64,000 nt of DNA from Streptomyces globisporus (GTDB lineage: Bacteria; Actinomycetota; Actinomycetes; Streptomycetales; Streptomycetaceae): positions 1 through 64,000 of the forward strand of contig NZ_QWFA01000010.1 in the NCBI RefSeq assembly GCF_003501885.1. Direction: 5' to 3'. Position numbers and translations under genes: made by a program. Shown one piece after another: positions 1 to 8,309 of this stretch. Position 1 is the stretch's first letter, and each line of letters opens with the position of its first letter. The notes below the pieces were generated by a model, which did no database searches, was not told the origin of the DNA, and was given only the letters and a program-made list of their open reading frames with translations.

Positions 1-38
1 GGAGGGGCTGTGGTTGGGGGCGGGGCGTAGGGCGAGGC

Positions 39-608
39 ATGGGCCAGCGCCAGGGCATGGGCCAAGGCGCGAGCCGGGGCTGGGGCATAGGTCGGGGCGT
101 GGGCCGGGGCTCGGGTGGTGGTCCGGACCGGGGTGTGGCGACCGTGTGGGTGGCCGTCACCGCGGCTGGTCTGTGCGCCGTGTTCGCCGTGGTGCTCGCG
201 CTGGGCCAGGCCGTGGCTGCCCGTCACCGGGCGGGCGGGGCTGCGGATCTGGCGGCACTCGCGGCTGCGGACCGGGCGTTGGAGGGGGCGGAGGCCGCGT
301 GCGAGGCGGTCCGGAGAGTGGCTCTGGCGCAGGACGCCGTGGTCGTTCGCTGTGCGGTGCAGGGCGAGGTCGCCGATGTGACCGCCCGCGCGGGATTCGG
401 TCCCTACCTACCCACCGTCAGGGCCCGGGCCGGGCCTCCGGCAGGCCCCTCGGCCGGAACTCCGACCGATCCTCCGGTCCCGCCTCCGGCAGATTCCTCC
501 GGCGGTGGTCCCGCCGGCCCCTCGGCCGGGGCTCCGGCAGATCACCCGGTCCGGCCTCCGGCAGATTATTCGGCCGGGGCTCCGGGCGCGCCGCGTGCCG
601 GGTCCTGA
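39..608 (+). CDS. Rv3654c/TadE-like secretion-associated membrane protein
   Basis: A 189-residue protein that fits the small TadE-like (Rv3654c) family, usually found next to a DEAH helicase in actinobacteria. The sequence shows a Gly/Arg-rich N-terminus, the DRGVATVW motif typical of processed TadE/flp-type membrane proteins, and one hydrophobic segment at about residues 34-58. A short Ala-rich stretch with two Cys follows. The last 55 residues are low-complexity Pro/Gly/Ala repeats, encoded by imperfect repeats at about 425-595, and look disordered. The start is uncertain because the 5' side is close to the window edge. It is convergent with the helicase gene. Its role in pilus or secretion assembly is inferred from family membership only. 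Confidence 0.6.
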   Translation: MGQRQGMGQGASRGWGIGRGVGRGSGGGPDRGVATVWVAVTAAGLCAVFAVVLALGQAVAARHRAGGAADLAALAAADRALEGAEAACEAVRRVALAQDAVVVRCAVQGEVADVTARAGFGPYLPTVRARAGPPAGPSAGTPTDPPVPPPADSSGGGPAGPSAGAPADHPVRPPADYSAGAPGAPRAGS

Positions 609-667
609 CGTCTCGGCGGTGTGGCGGTCGTGTGGTCCGGTTGTCCGTCGCTTTCCGACTCGTCGGG

Positions 668-3148
668 TCAGTCCTCCGGGGTGGTCGGTTCGTTCGGTTC
701 CACGGGGGCGGTCCTGAGGAGTTCGGTGAGGAGGCGTACGGCTCCGCGTTTGTGCAGGGGCTCGTTGCCGTTGCCGCACTTGGGGGACTGGATGCAGGAG
801 GGGCAGCCCGCCTCGCACTCGCAGGACGCGATGGCTTCCCGGGTCGCCGTCAGCCAGGCACGGGCGGTGTGGAAGGCCCGCTCGGCGAATCCGGCTCCGC
901 CGGGGTGGCCGTCGTACACGAAGACCGTCGGCAGGAGGGTGTCCGGGTGCAGGGGTACGGAGACGCCGCCGATGTCCCAGCGGTCGCAGGTGGCGAAGAG
1001 GGGGAGGAGTCCGATCGAGGCGTGCTCGGCGGCGTGGAGCGCGCCGCCGAGGATCTCCGGGTTGATGCGGGCGGCGTCGAGTTGGTCCTCGGTGACCGTC
1101 CACCAGACGGCGCGGGTGCGCAGGGTGCGGGGCGGCAGGTCGAGCTTGGTCTCGCCCAGGACCTCCCCGGTGATCAGTTTGCGGCGGAGGAAGGAGACGA
1201 CCTGATTGGTGACCTCGACGGAGCCGTAGCAGAGCCGGCCCTGCCCCCAGGGGATCTCGGTGTCGGTCTCCAGGACGGTGATGGCCGTGGTGTCGCGGGC
1301 GACCGTCGAATACGGGGGTTCGGCCTGCTCGACGAGGGCCACGGAGTCCTCCAGGTCCAGTTTCCGGACCAGGTGGGTGCGGCCCTGGTGGAGGTGTACG
1401 GCCCCCTCGTGGACGGCGGTGTGGGCGGCGGCCGCGTCGACGGTGCCCAGCAGTCGGCCGGTGCCCTCCTCGACGATCTGGACGGGGCGGCCGCCACCGC
1501 CCCGGATGTCGGCGAGGTCGGCGGCCCGTTCGCGGCGGGTCCAGTGCCAGCCCGATGTCCGTCTGCGCAGCAGTTTCGCCGCCTCCAACTGCGGCAGCAG
1601 TTCGGGTACGGCGGGGCCGAAGAGCGCGATGTCGGCTTCGGTGAGGGGGAGTTCTGCGGCTGCGGCGCAGAGATGGGGGGCCAGGACGTAGGGGTTGTCC
1701 GGATCCAGCACCGTCGACTCGACGGGCTGCCGGAACAGGGCCTCCGGGTGGTGCACCAGATAGGTGTCCAGCGGGTCGTCCCGGGCCACGAGGACGGCCA
1801 GGGCGCCCTGGCCCGAGCGGCCGGCGCGCCCCGCCTGCTGCCAGAGGGAGGCCCGCGTGCCCGGGTAGCCGCAGATGACCACGGAGTCGAGGCCCGAGAC
1901 GTCGATGCCGAGTTCCAGGGCGGTGGTGGCCGCCAGGCCGAGCAGCTCGCCGGAGTGCAACGCCCGCTCCAGGGCCCGGCGCTCCTCGGGGAGGTAGCCC
2001 CCGCGATAGGCGGCGACCCGCTTCGGCAGTGAGCGGTCGACCTCCGCCAGGCGCTCCTTGGCGATCACCGAGATCAGTTCCGCGCCGCGCCGGGAGCGTA
2101 CGAAGGCGACCGAGCGGACGCCCTGGAGCGTCAGGTCTGTGAGCAGGTCGGCGGTCTCGGCCGTCGCGGTACGGCGTACGGGGGCGCCCTTCTCGCCGTG
2201 CAGGTCGGTCAGCGGGGGCTCCCACAGGGCGAAGACCAGCTCGCCGCGCGGGGAGGCGTCGTCGGACACCTCGACGACCGGCAGGCCCGTCAGACGTCCG
2301 GCTGCGACCGCGGGGTCCGCCGCTGTGGCCGAGGCGAGCAGGAAGACCGGATCGGCCCCGTAACGGGCACACAGGCGGCGCAGGCGGCGCAGCACCTGGG
2401 CGACGTGGGAGCCGAAGACGCCCCGGTAGGTGTGGCACTCGTCGATCACGACGAACCGCAGGGCGCGCAGGAACGAGGACCAGCGGGGATGGGAGGGCAG
2501 GATGCCGCGGTGCAGCATGTCGGGGTTGGTCAGGACGTAGTTGGCGTACTGCCGTACCCATTCGCGTTCCTCGACCGGGGTGTCGCCGTCGTAGACCGCG
2601 GGGCGGACGGCGTTGCCGAGCGGGGCGGCGAGTGCTTTCACCGAGCGCCGCTGGTCGGCTGCAAGGGCCTTGGTGGGGGCGAGGTACAGGGCGGTGGCCC
2701 CGCGGCCGTTCGGAGCCTCCGAGCCGTCCAGGAGGGCGCTGAGGACCGGCGCGAGGTACGCGAGGGACTTCCCGGAGGCCGTGCCGGTGGCGATCACGAC
2801 CGATTCGCCGTCCAGGGCGTGCTCGGCCGCGGCCGCCTGATGCGCCCACGGATGGTCGATCCCGGCTTTTTCGATCGCCGAGATCACTTCTGGCCGCACG
2901 CGATCCGGCCAGATGGCATGGGTTCCCGATCTCGGGGGCAAGTGCTCCGTATGAGTGATGCGCGCGGCCCGGCCCGCCCCTGTGGCGAGCCGGTCGAGGA
3001 TCATGGCGGGAGAGGGGCGCGAGCCCCTGCTCTCGGCTGGTCGTCCGGGACGGTGATTCTTGGCCATCGGCACCGAGTGTGTCACTGGCGTGACGGACAA
3101 TGGTCCCAAGGCGTCGTGCATGGCTGCTGGTAAGTGATTGAATGCCAT
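668..3148 (-). CDS. DEAD/DEAH-box helicase, MrfA/YprA-like with C-terminal zinc cysteines
   Basis: A superfamily 2 helicase of 826 residues from the ATG at 3148; a longer open frame exists but would run into the bldG promoter. Motif I (TGTASGKS), motif II (DECH), the SAT motif (LLASATA) and the motif VI arginines (QQAGRAGRSG) are all visible. The C-terminus carries a DUF1998-like zinc site with the spacing CECEAGCPSCIQSPKCGN. This four-cysteine arrangement is the hallmark of MrfA-type helicases, which act in repair of mitomycin-type DNA damage in Bacillus. In actinobacteria the family is known as the helicase of the helicase/secretion neighbourhood, matching the TadE-like gene next door. It is divergent from bldG. 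A repair role is inference. Confidence 0.88.
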   Translation of the reverse strand: MAFNHLPAAMHDALGPLSVTPVTHSVPMAKNHRPGRPAESRGSRPSPAMILDRLATGAGRAARITHTEHLPPRSGTHAIWPDRVRPEVISAIEKAGIDHPWAHQAAAAEHALDGESVVIATGTASGKSLAYLAPVLSALLDGSEAPNGRGATALYLAPTKALAADQRRSVKALAAPLGNAVRPAVYDGDTPVEEREWVRQYANYVLTNPDMLHRGILPSHPRWSSFLRALRFVVIDECHTYRGVFGSHVAQVLRRLRRLCARYGADPVFLLASATAADPAVAAGRLTGLPVVEVSDDASPRGELVFALWEPPLTDLHGEKGAPVRRTATAETADLLTDLTLQGVRSVAFVRSRRGAELISVIAKERLAEVDRSLPKRVAAYRGGYLPEERRALERALHSGELLGLAATTALELGIDVSGLDSVVICGYPGTRASLWQQAGRAGRSGQGALAVLVARDDPLDTYLVHHPEALFRQPVESTVLDPDNPYVLAPHLCAAAAELPLTEADIALFGPAVPELLPQLEAAKLLRRRTSGWHWTRRERAADLADIRGGGGRPVQIVEEGTGRLLGTVDAAAAHTAVHEGAVHLHQGRTHLVRKLDLEDSVALVEQAEPPYSTVARDTTAITVLETDTEIPWGQGRLCYGSVEVTNQVVSFLRRKLITGEVLGETKLDLPPRTLRTRAVWWTVTEDQLDAARINPEILGGALHAAEHASIGLLPLFATCDRWDIGGVSVPLHPDTLLPTVFVYDGHPGGAGFAERAFHTARAWLTATREAIASCECEAGCPSCIQSPKCGNGNEPLHKRGAVRLLTELLRTAPVEPNEPTTPED

Positions 3149-3227
3149 CGCGGCTGGCGATCCGTCCCCTGGCCTCCGTCGGGGAGACCGAGGGGCGACC
3201 GCTCGATAGCAAGGTGCTGGAGGATCC

Positions 3228-3581
3228 GTGGACCTGTCCCTGTCGACTCGCAATGTGTCCGGCCCTGGTGGCGACCGTACGGTCGTCGAGGTCGGTGGCG
3301 AGATTGATGTGTATACCGCGCCCAAGCTGCGCGAGCAGTTGGTCGAGTTGGTGAATGACGGCAGCTACCACCTGGTTGTCGACATGGAAGGCGTCGACTT
3401 CCTCGACTCCACCGGCCTCGGCGTGCTCGTGGGTGGCTTGAAGCGTGTCCGGGCCCATGAGGGCTCGCTGCGCCTGGTCTGCAACCAGGAGCGCATTCTC
3501 AAGATCTTCCGGATCACGGGTCTGACCAAGGTGTTCCCGATTCACACCACGGTCGACGAGGCTGTCGCCGCCACCGACTGA
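3228..3581 (+). CDS. bldG: BldG, anti-anti-sigma factor (STAS domain)
   Basis: A single STAS-domain protein of 117 residues that controls anti-sigma factors during Streptomyces development and antibiotic production. The phosphorylation motif DSTGLG puts the regulatory serine at residue 61. This copy has about four extra residues near the N-terminus (around residues 11-15) compared with the 113-residue S. coelicolor protein as I remember it. The GTG start is preceded by GGAGG. It lies divergent from the helicase and upstream of an RsbW-like gene, the conserved bldG locus order. Unphosphorylated BldG binds anti-sigma factors and frees the sigma factor. Confidence 0.95.
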   Translation: MDLSLSTRNVSGPGGDRTVVEVGGEIDVYTAPKLREQLVELVNDGSYHLVVDMEGVDFLDSTGLGVLVGGLKRVRAHEGSLRLVCNQERILKIFRITGLTKVFPIHTTVDEAVAATD

Positions 3582-3720
3582 GGTCGGAGCGGACCGGCCT
3601 CCGGGCCGGTCGGCAGGCAGTGAACAGGCCGGCAGCGGCAGCGCATGGGCCGCGACGGGCAGGCGGTCGACCTTCGGGTCGGCTGTCGGCTTTGTCGGCT
3701 TCCGGAGGAGGAGAGCAGGG

Positions 3721-4224
3721 GTGCCGGGCGACACGCCCGGGGCCCCTGAGGCGTACGCCCGAACGTTCGAGGGGGATGGCATGGCCACCGTTGAACTCCG
3801 CTTCAGCGCCCAGCCTGAACATGTCAGGACGGCCCGCCTGGTGGCGGCCGCCGTGGCGCGCCGGGCCGGCGTGGACGAGGCGGTGCTCGACGAGGTCAGG
3901 CTCGCCGTCGGAGAGGCGTGCAGCCGCGCGGTCGGGCTGCACCGCAGTCACGGCATCACCGCGCCGGTCAGCGTCGCGCTGACCGAGGACGAGAAGGCGT
4001 TCTCCATCGAGGTCGGGGACAGCGTTCCCGACCCCGGCACCGCTCCGGCCGAGGCCGGAGCGGGCTCGACGCGGCCCGAATCCGAGGCCGACGGTGAGGG
4101 CGAGGACGAGATGGGCCTCGCGGTCATCAGCGGACTCGTCGACGACGTGGAGGTCCGTTCCGGTGCGGGGGGCGGAGTGATCCGCATGAGCTGGCCGACG
4201 GCCGACGCCGCGGTGCGGCCTTGA
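3721..4224 (+). CDS. RsbW-like anti-sigma factor/ATP-binding protein downstream of bldG
   Basis: A 167-residue HATPase_c (GHKL) protein of the kind found directly after bldG. I chose the GTG at 3721 because GGAGGAGGAG lies just upstream; the ATG at 3781 is a possible shorter start (147 residues). The N-box region reads EVRLAVGEACSRAV, so the Mg2+-binding Asn usual in RsbW/SpoIIAB kinases is replaced by Arg. The G1-like region (VGDSVPD) is followed by an acidic linker and then DEMGLAVISGL. It may bind BldG or a sigma factor without being an efficient kinase; that is inference. It probably shares a transcript with bldG that ends at the hairpin at 4506-4529. Confidence 0.8.
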   Translation: MPGDTPGAPEAYARTFEGDGMATVELRFSAQPEHVRTARLVAAAVARRAGVDEAVLDEVRLAVGEACSRAVGLHRSHGITAPVSVALTEDEKAFSIEVGDSVPDPGTAPAEAGAGSTRPESEADGEGEDEMGLAVISGLVDDVEVRSGAGGGVIRMSWPTADAAVRP

Positions 4225-4738
4225 GGCTGCGGTTCGGTCCGGGAGCCGAGGCGCGGGTCCTGATGCTGCGGTGCGACCCTCAGGTCGCGGTTCGGCTGTG
4301 CAGCAGCGCCCCCGGCCCTGGAGCCGCCGTACGGCCCTGAGGCCCGCGCTCGCGTGCCTGCGGTCGAGCCCGTGTGCCTGTGTCTGTGCCCGTTCCCGTG
4401 CCTGCGTCCATGCCGTGCCCGTACCCCCGTGCTCGCGCGCGAGGTGCCTGAGGCTGAGGCCCGTGGGTCTCCAGCATGCGGGTGACGTGATGTTTCGTTC
4501 TTCCCGGCCCTGCTGAGCAGGGCCTTTTTCATCGAGGGCTCGTTGAGGGCTCGACGAGGGTTCGTCGAAAGTTTCCGGGTAATGCGTCTGCCTCATTACT
4601 GCATTCGAGCAGAATCACTCCGCTGATCTTTCGGCGTTGGGGGGAGAGCGATCAATTCTCTTCCCGCCCACTGTTTTGATCAGGTTCCGCTCCCTACAAT
4701 CCGTCCACGACTTGAGCGCTGAGCGTCAAGGAGGACGT
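4225..4738. other. Intergenic region between the bldG operon and the pyrophosphatase gene
   Basis: About 514 bases with no credible gene. The first half (4225-4480) is GC-rich and internally repetitive, with recurring CGTGCCTG-like and GTGCCCG words, and has open frames in several phases that look like composition artefacts. A strong terminator sits at 4506-4529. The rest, with AT-richer patches around 4575-4690, should hold the promoter of the downstream pyrophosphatase gene. Confidence 0.6.
4506..4529 (+). terminator. Rho-independent terminator after the bldG operon
   Basis: A 9-bp perfect stem, GGCCCTGCT paired with AGCAGGGCC around a one-base gap, followed by TTTTT. It is the classic intrinsic terminator shape and lies about 280 bases beyond the RsbW-like gene. 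Confidence 0.8.
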
Positions 4739-7168
4739 ATGGCGGAGTTCTTCACCACCCCAATGGCAGCACTGACGCAAGAATCCGCATTTTCCGACCG
4801 GCCCGTCTCCCTCGCGGCGGCGGTACTCACGGACGGCAACCGGCTGATCGTCATCGTGGTGGCGGTCGTCGCCGTCGCCGCGCTGATCGTCGCCCAGCTG
4901 CTCGTACGCCAGGTCCTGGCGGCCGGCGAGGGCACCGAACGGATGAAGGAGATCGCCGCGGCGGTCCAGGAGGGCGCGAACGCCTATCTGGCCCGGCAGC
5001 TGCGCACCGTCGGTGTCTTCTCCGTCGTCGTGTTCTTCCTGTTGTTCCTGTTGCCGGCCGACAACTGGTCGCAGCGCGCGGGGCGTTCCCTCTTCTTCCT
5101 GGTGGGTGCGCTTTTCTCGGCCGCGACCGGATACATCGGCATGCGGCTAGCCGTACGGAGCAATGTGCGGGTGGCCGCGGCCGCGCGGGAGGCGACTCCG
5201 GCGGAAGGTGAACCGGAAAAGGATCTCACCGCCGTCTCGCACAAAGCCATGAAGATCGCTTTCCGTACCGGTGGTGTGGTCGGAATGATCACCGTGGGGC
5301 TCGGTCTGCTCGGGGCCTCCTGCGTGGTGCTCGTCTATGCCGCCGACGCGCCCAAGGTGCTGGAGGGGTTCGGCCTCGGCGCGGCGCTCATCGCCATGTT
5401 CATGAGGGTCGGTGGCGGGATCTTCACCAAGGCCGCGGACGTGGGCGCCGACCTGGTGGGCAAGGTGGAGCAAGGCATCCCGGAGGACGATCCGCGTAAC
5501 GCCGCCACCATCGCCGACAACGTGGGGGACAACGTCGGTGACTGCGCGGGCATGGCCGCCGACCTCTTCGAGTCGTACGCCGTGACGCTCGTCGCCGCGC
5601 TCATCCTCGGTACGGCCGCGTTCGGCGACTCCGGTCTCGCCTTCCCTCTGATGGTCCCGGCGATCGGTGTCGTCACCGCGATGATCGGGATCTTCGCGGT
5701 CGCCCCTCGCCGCGCCGACCGCAGCGGGATGACCGCGATCAACCGCGGCTTCTTCATCTCCGCGGTGATCTCGCTCGGCCTCGTGGCCGTGGCCGCCTTC
5801 ACCTATCTGCCGTCCTCGTACGCCGAGCTGGACGGGGTCACCGACGAGGCGATCAACGGGCACGGCGGCGACCCGCGGGTCTTCGCCCTGGTCGCGGTGG
5901 CCATCGGGATCGTCCTGGCCGCGCTCATCCAGCAGCTCACCGGCTACTTCACCGAGACCAACCGCCGCCCCGTCCGGGACATCGGGAAGTCCTCACTCAC
6001 CGGCCCGGCCACCGTGGTGCTCGCGGGCATCTCCATCGGTCTCGAGTCCGCCGTCTACACCGCGCTGCTGATCGGCCTCGGCGTCTACGGGGCGTTCCTG
6101 CTGGGCGGTACGTCGATCATGCTGGCGCTCTTCGCGGTCGCGCTCGCCGGGACGGGGCTCCTGACCACCGTCGGCGTCATCGTGGCCATGGACACCTTCG
6201 GTCCGGTGTCCGACAACGCCCAGGGCATCGCCGAGATGTCCGGGGACGTCACGGGGGCCGGCGCCCAGGTGCTCACCGACCTGGACGCGGTCGGCAACAC
6301 GACCAAGGCCATCACCAAGGGCATCGCCATCGCCACCGCCGTCCTGGCGGCGGCCGCGCTCTTCGGGTCCTACCGCGACGCCATCGCCACGGCGGTCGAC
6401 GACGTCGGGGCCGGGGTGGGCGAGCTCGGGCTGAGCCTGGACATCTCGCAGCCCAACAACCTCGTCGGCCTGATCCTGGGCGCGGCGGTCGTCTTCCTGT
6501 TCTCCGGGCTCGCCATCAACGCGGTGTCCCGGTCCGCCGGATCCGTGGTCTACGAGGTCAGGCGGCAGTTCCGCGAGCACCCCGGGATCATGGACTACTC
6601 GGAGAAGCCGGAGTACGGCCGCGTCGTCGACATCTGCACCAAGGACGCCCTGCGGGAACTGGCCACGCCCGGGCTCCTCGCGGTGCTGGCACCGATCGCG
6701 GTCGGCTTCACCCTCGGAGTCGGCGCGCTCGGCTCGTACCTCGCCGGCGCGATCGGCACCGGAACGCTGATGGCGGTGTTCCTCGCCAATTCCGGCGGGG
6801 CCTGGGACAACGCCAAGAAGCTCGTCGAGGACGGCCACCACGGGGGCAAGGGAAGCGAGGCCCATGCCGCGACCGTCATCGGCGACACAATCGGCGACCC
6901 GTTCAAGGACACGGCGGGCCCGGCGATCAACCCGCTCCTCAAGGTGATGAACCTGGTCGCCCTGCTCATCGCCCCGGCGATCGTGCAGTTCAGTTACGGC
7001 GCGGACGCGAATCCCTGGGTCCGGGCGCTGGTGGCCGTCGTCGCCATCGGGATCATCGTCGCCGCGGTCTACGTCTCCAAGCGGCGGGGCATCGCCGTGG
7101 GCGACGACGACGCCTCGGGGGACGGCGGCCCCTCGGTTCCCGCGCCGGATCCGGCAGCGGCTCCGTGA
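4739..7168 (+). CDS. hppA: K+-independent H+-translocating membrane pyrophosphatase
   Basis: An integral membrane proton pump of 809 residues that couples pyrophosphate hydrolysis to H+ export. The start ATG at 4739 has AGGAGG close upstream. Visible family motifs are the acidic substrate loop GADLVGKVE, the DNVGDNVGDCAGM signature and the C-terminal GDTIGDPFKDTAGP. The sequence GNTTKAITKG carries Lys at the position that distinguishes K+-independent from K+-dependent enzymes (Ala), so this is the K+-independent class. Around 16 hydrophobic segments run through the protein. It follows the bldG locus as in other Streptomyces and ends before a strong hairpin at 7237-7282. Confidence 0.95.
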   Translation: MAEFFTTPMAALTQESAFSDRPVSLAAAVLTDGNRLIVIVVAVVAVAALIVAQLLVRQVLAAGEGTERMKEIAAAVQEGANAYLARQLRTVGVFSVVVFFLLFLLPADNWSQRAGRSLFFLVGALFSAATGYIGMRLAVRSNVRVAAAAREATPAEGEPEKDLTAVSHKAMKIAFRTGGVVGMITVGLGLLGASCVVLVYAADAPKVLEGFGLGAALIAMFMRVGGGIFTKAADVGADLVGKVEQGIPEDDPRNAATIADNVGDNVGDCAGMAADLFESYAVTLVAALILGTAAFGDSGLAFPLMVPAIGVVTAMIGIFAVAPRRADRSGMTAINRGFFISAVISLGLVAVAAFTYLPSSYAELDGVTDEAINGHGGDPRVFALVAVAIGIVLAALIQQLTGYFTETNRRPVRDIGKSSLTGPATVVLAGISIGLESAVYTALLIGLGVYGAFLLGGTSIMLALFAVALAGTGLLTTVGVIVAMDTFGPVSDNAQGIAEMSGDVTGAGAQVLTDLDAVGNTTKAITKGIAIATAVLAAAALFGSYRDAIATAVDDVGAGVGELGLSLDISQPNNLVGLILGAAVVFLFSGLAINAVSRSAGSVVYEVRRQFREHPGIMDYSEKPEYGRVVDICTKDALRELATPGLLAVLAPIAVGFTLGVGALGSYLAGAIGTGTLMAVFLANSGGAWDNAKKLVEDGHHGGKGSEAHAATVIGDTIGDPFKDTAGPAINPLLKVMNLVALLIAPAIVQFSYGADANPWVRALVAVVAIGIIVAAVYVSKRRGIAVGDDDASGDGGPSVPAPDPAAAP

Positions 7169-7236
7169 CCCGTACGCAGAGGGTCGGGGAGGGATGTGGG
7201 TCCGCGTCGGCCCCCATGTGAGGTGACGTGCGATCA

Positions 7237-7282
7237 AGAGGCGGGTGGACGGCTGGTGCTGACGGGCCGTCCGTCCGCCTCT
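7237..7282 (+). terminator. Terminator hairpin after the pyrophosphatase gene
   Basis: Two 17-base arms, 7237-7253 and 7266-7282, pair along their whole length with two G-T wobbles and a 12-base loop. There is no T tract, as is common in GC-rich actinobacterial terminators. Confidence 0.65.
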
Positions 7283-7339
7283 CGCTCGCTGTCGGCCTGT
7301 ATCCCTCCGGGGCTGCGCCCGTCCCTCCCCTTTCGGCGT

Positions 7340-7382
7340 GCGGATTCCGTCACGTTGGAGGCACCGCCCAGGCGGAATCCGC
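7340..7382. promoter_or_regulatory. 10-bp inverted repeat upstream of the lipoprotein gene
   Basis: GCGGATTCCG at 7340-7349 and its perfect reverse complement CGGAATCCGC at 7373-7382, 23 bases apart, in the 384-base gap before the lipoprotein gene. It could be an operator or a leader hairpin. The gap otherwise holds the terminator at 7237-7282 and no recognisable gene. Confidence 0.4.
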
Positions 7383-7552
7383 CATTCGGATGAGTAACCG
7401 CTCAGGCGTGCGGTTCTCTCCGTGAGTGGCATCTCCCTCATTTCCCTTGGTGCAAATGGCTTCAAAAGGGTGCATAAAGGATGAGCGGCACCCGGCTGTC
7501 GTCCCCTCGCCGTGTAAGTTCCGGGCCGAGAGCCTTGGAAGGGACCGATCCG

Positions 7553-8224
7553 GTGAACAAGAAGCTTGCAGCCGCACTGTCCGGCGGTGCGGTACTCGTA
7601 CTGACGCTGTCGGGCTGCAGCGACGACAGCGACAACAAGGTCAACGACTGGGCCAAGAAGGTCTGCGACCAGGTTCAGCCGCAACTCCAGAAGATCAACA
7701 ACGCCAACGCCTCGATCCTTGAGAAGACCGGCGACAACAACAAGCCCGCCGACGTCCAGAAGGCCGACTCGGTCGCCTTCCAGGAGATGTCCGAGGCGTA
7801 CAAGGCGCTGGGCACGGCGGTCGACTCGGCCGGCCCGCCGCCCGTCGACGGCGGCGAGGCCACGCAGAAGGCTGCGGTGAAGGAGCTCAACGCCTCCTCC
7901 AAGGCATACGCCGACCTCAAGACCCAGGTGGACGCGCTCGACACCAAGGAGCAGAGCAAGTTCGCCGACGGGCTGAAGACCATCGCCGACGAGCTGAACA
8001 AGATCAGCACCGGTGGTGACCAGGCGCTGAAGAAGCTCCAGTCCGGCGAGGTCGGTGTCGCGATGTCGAAGCAGGAGGGCTGCCAGAAGCAGACCGCTTC
8101 GACCGGTCCCTCCGGTTCCGGGGCGGCCGACGCCGACACGTCCTCGGAGAGCTCGGCCCCCGGGAAGAAGGAGTCGGAGGACAAGGGCGCCTCCGAGAAG
8201 GAGTCCTCGGAGAAGAAGTCCTGA
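7553..8224 (+). CDS. Secreted lipoprotein, small hydrophilic, function unknown
   Basis: A 223-residue lipoprotein starting at the GTG at 7553. The N-terminus MNKKLAAALSGG, a hydrophobic core and the lipobox LSGC put the lipidated Cys near residue 20. The body is helical and hydrophilic with many Lys, Asp and Gln. The last 45 residues are Ser/Glu/Lys-rich and look disordered. I recognise no catalytic motif. It sits alone between two hairpins, so it is probably monocistronic. It looks like the conserved Streptomyces lipoprotein found between the pyrophosphatase and methyltransferase genes, but its role is unknown. Confidence 0.8.
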   Translation: MNKKLAAALSGGAVLVLTLSGCSDDSDNKVNDWAKKVCDQVQPQLQKINNANASILEKTGDNNKPADVQKADSVAFQEMSEAYKALGTAVDSAGPPPVDGGEATQKAAVKELNASSKAYADLKTQVDALDTKEQSKFADGLKTIADELNKISTGGDQALKKLQSGEVGVAMSKQEGCQKQTASTGPSGSGAADADTSSESSAPGKKESEDKGASEKESSEKKS

Positions 8225-8241
8225 GCGCTGTCCTCCCTTGT

Positions 8242-8276
8242 AGCGGCCCGGGCACCCGGTGGGTGTCCGGGCCGCT
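8242..8276 (+). terminator. Terminator hairpin after the lipoprotein gene
   Basis: Perfect 16-bp stem (8242-8257 with 8261-8276) around a GGT loop, 17 bases after the lipoprotein stop codon. Confidence 0.75.
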
Positions 8277-8309
8277 GCCGTTGTCGGTGCGACCGGACAC
8301 AATGGGAGG

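Noticed and set aside
14-2032. A 672-codon + strand frame across the TadE-like gene and opposite the helicase
   Set aside because: Arg/Gly-rich low-complexity translation at the start and a shadow of the helicase later; no family features.
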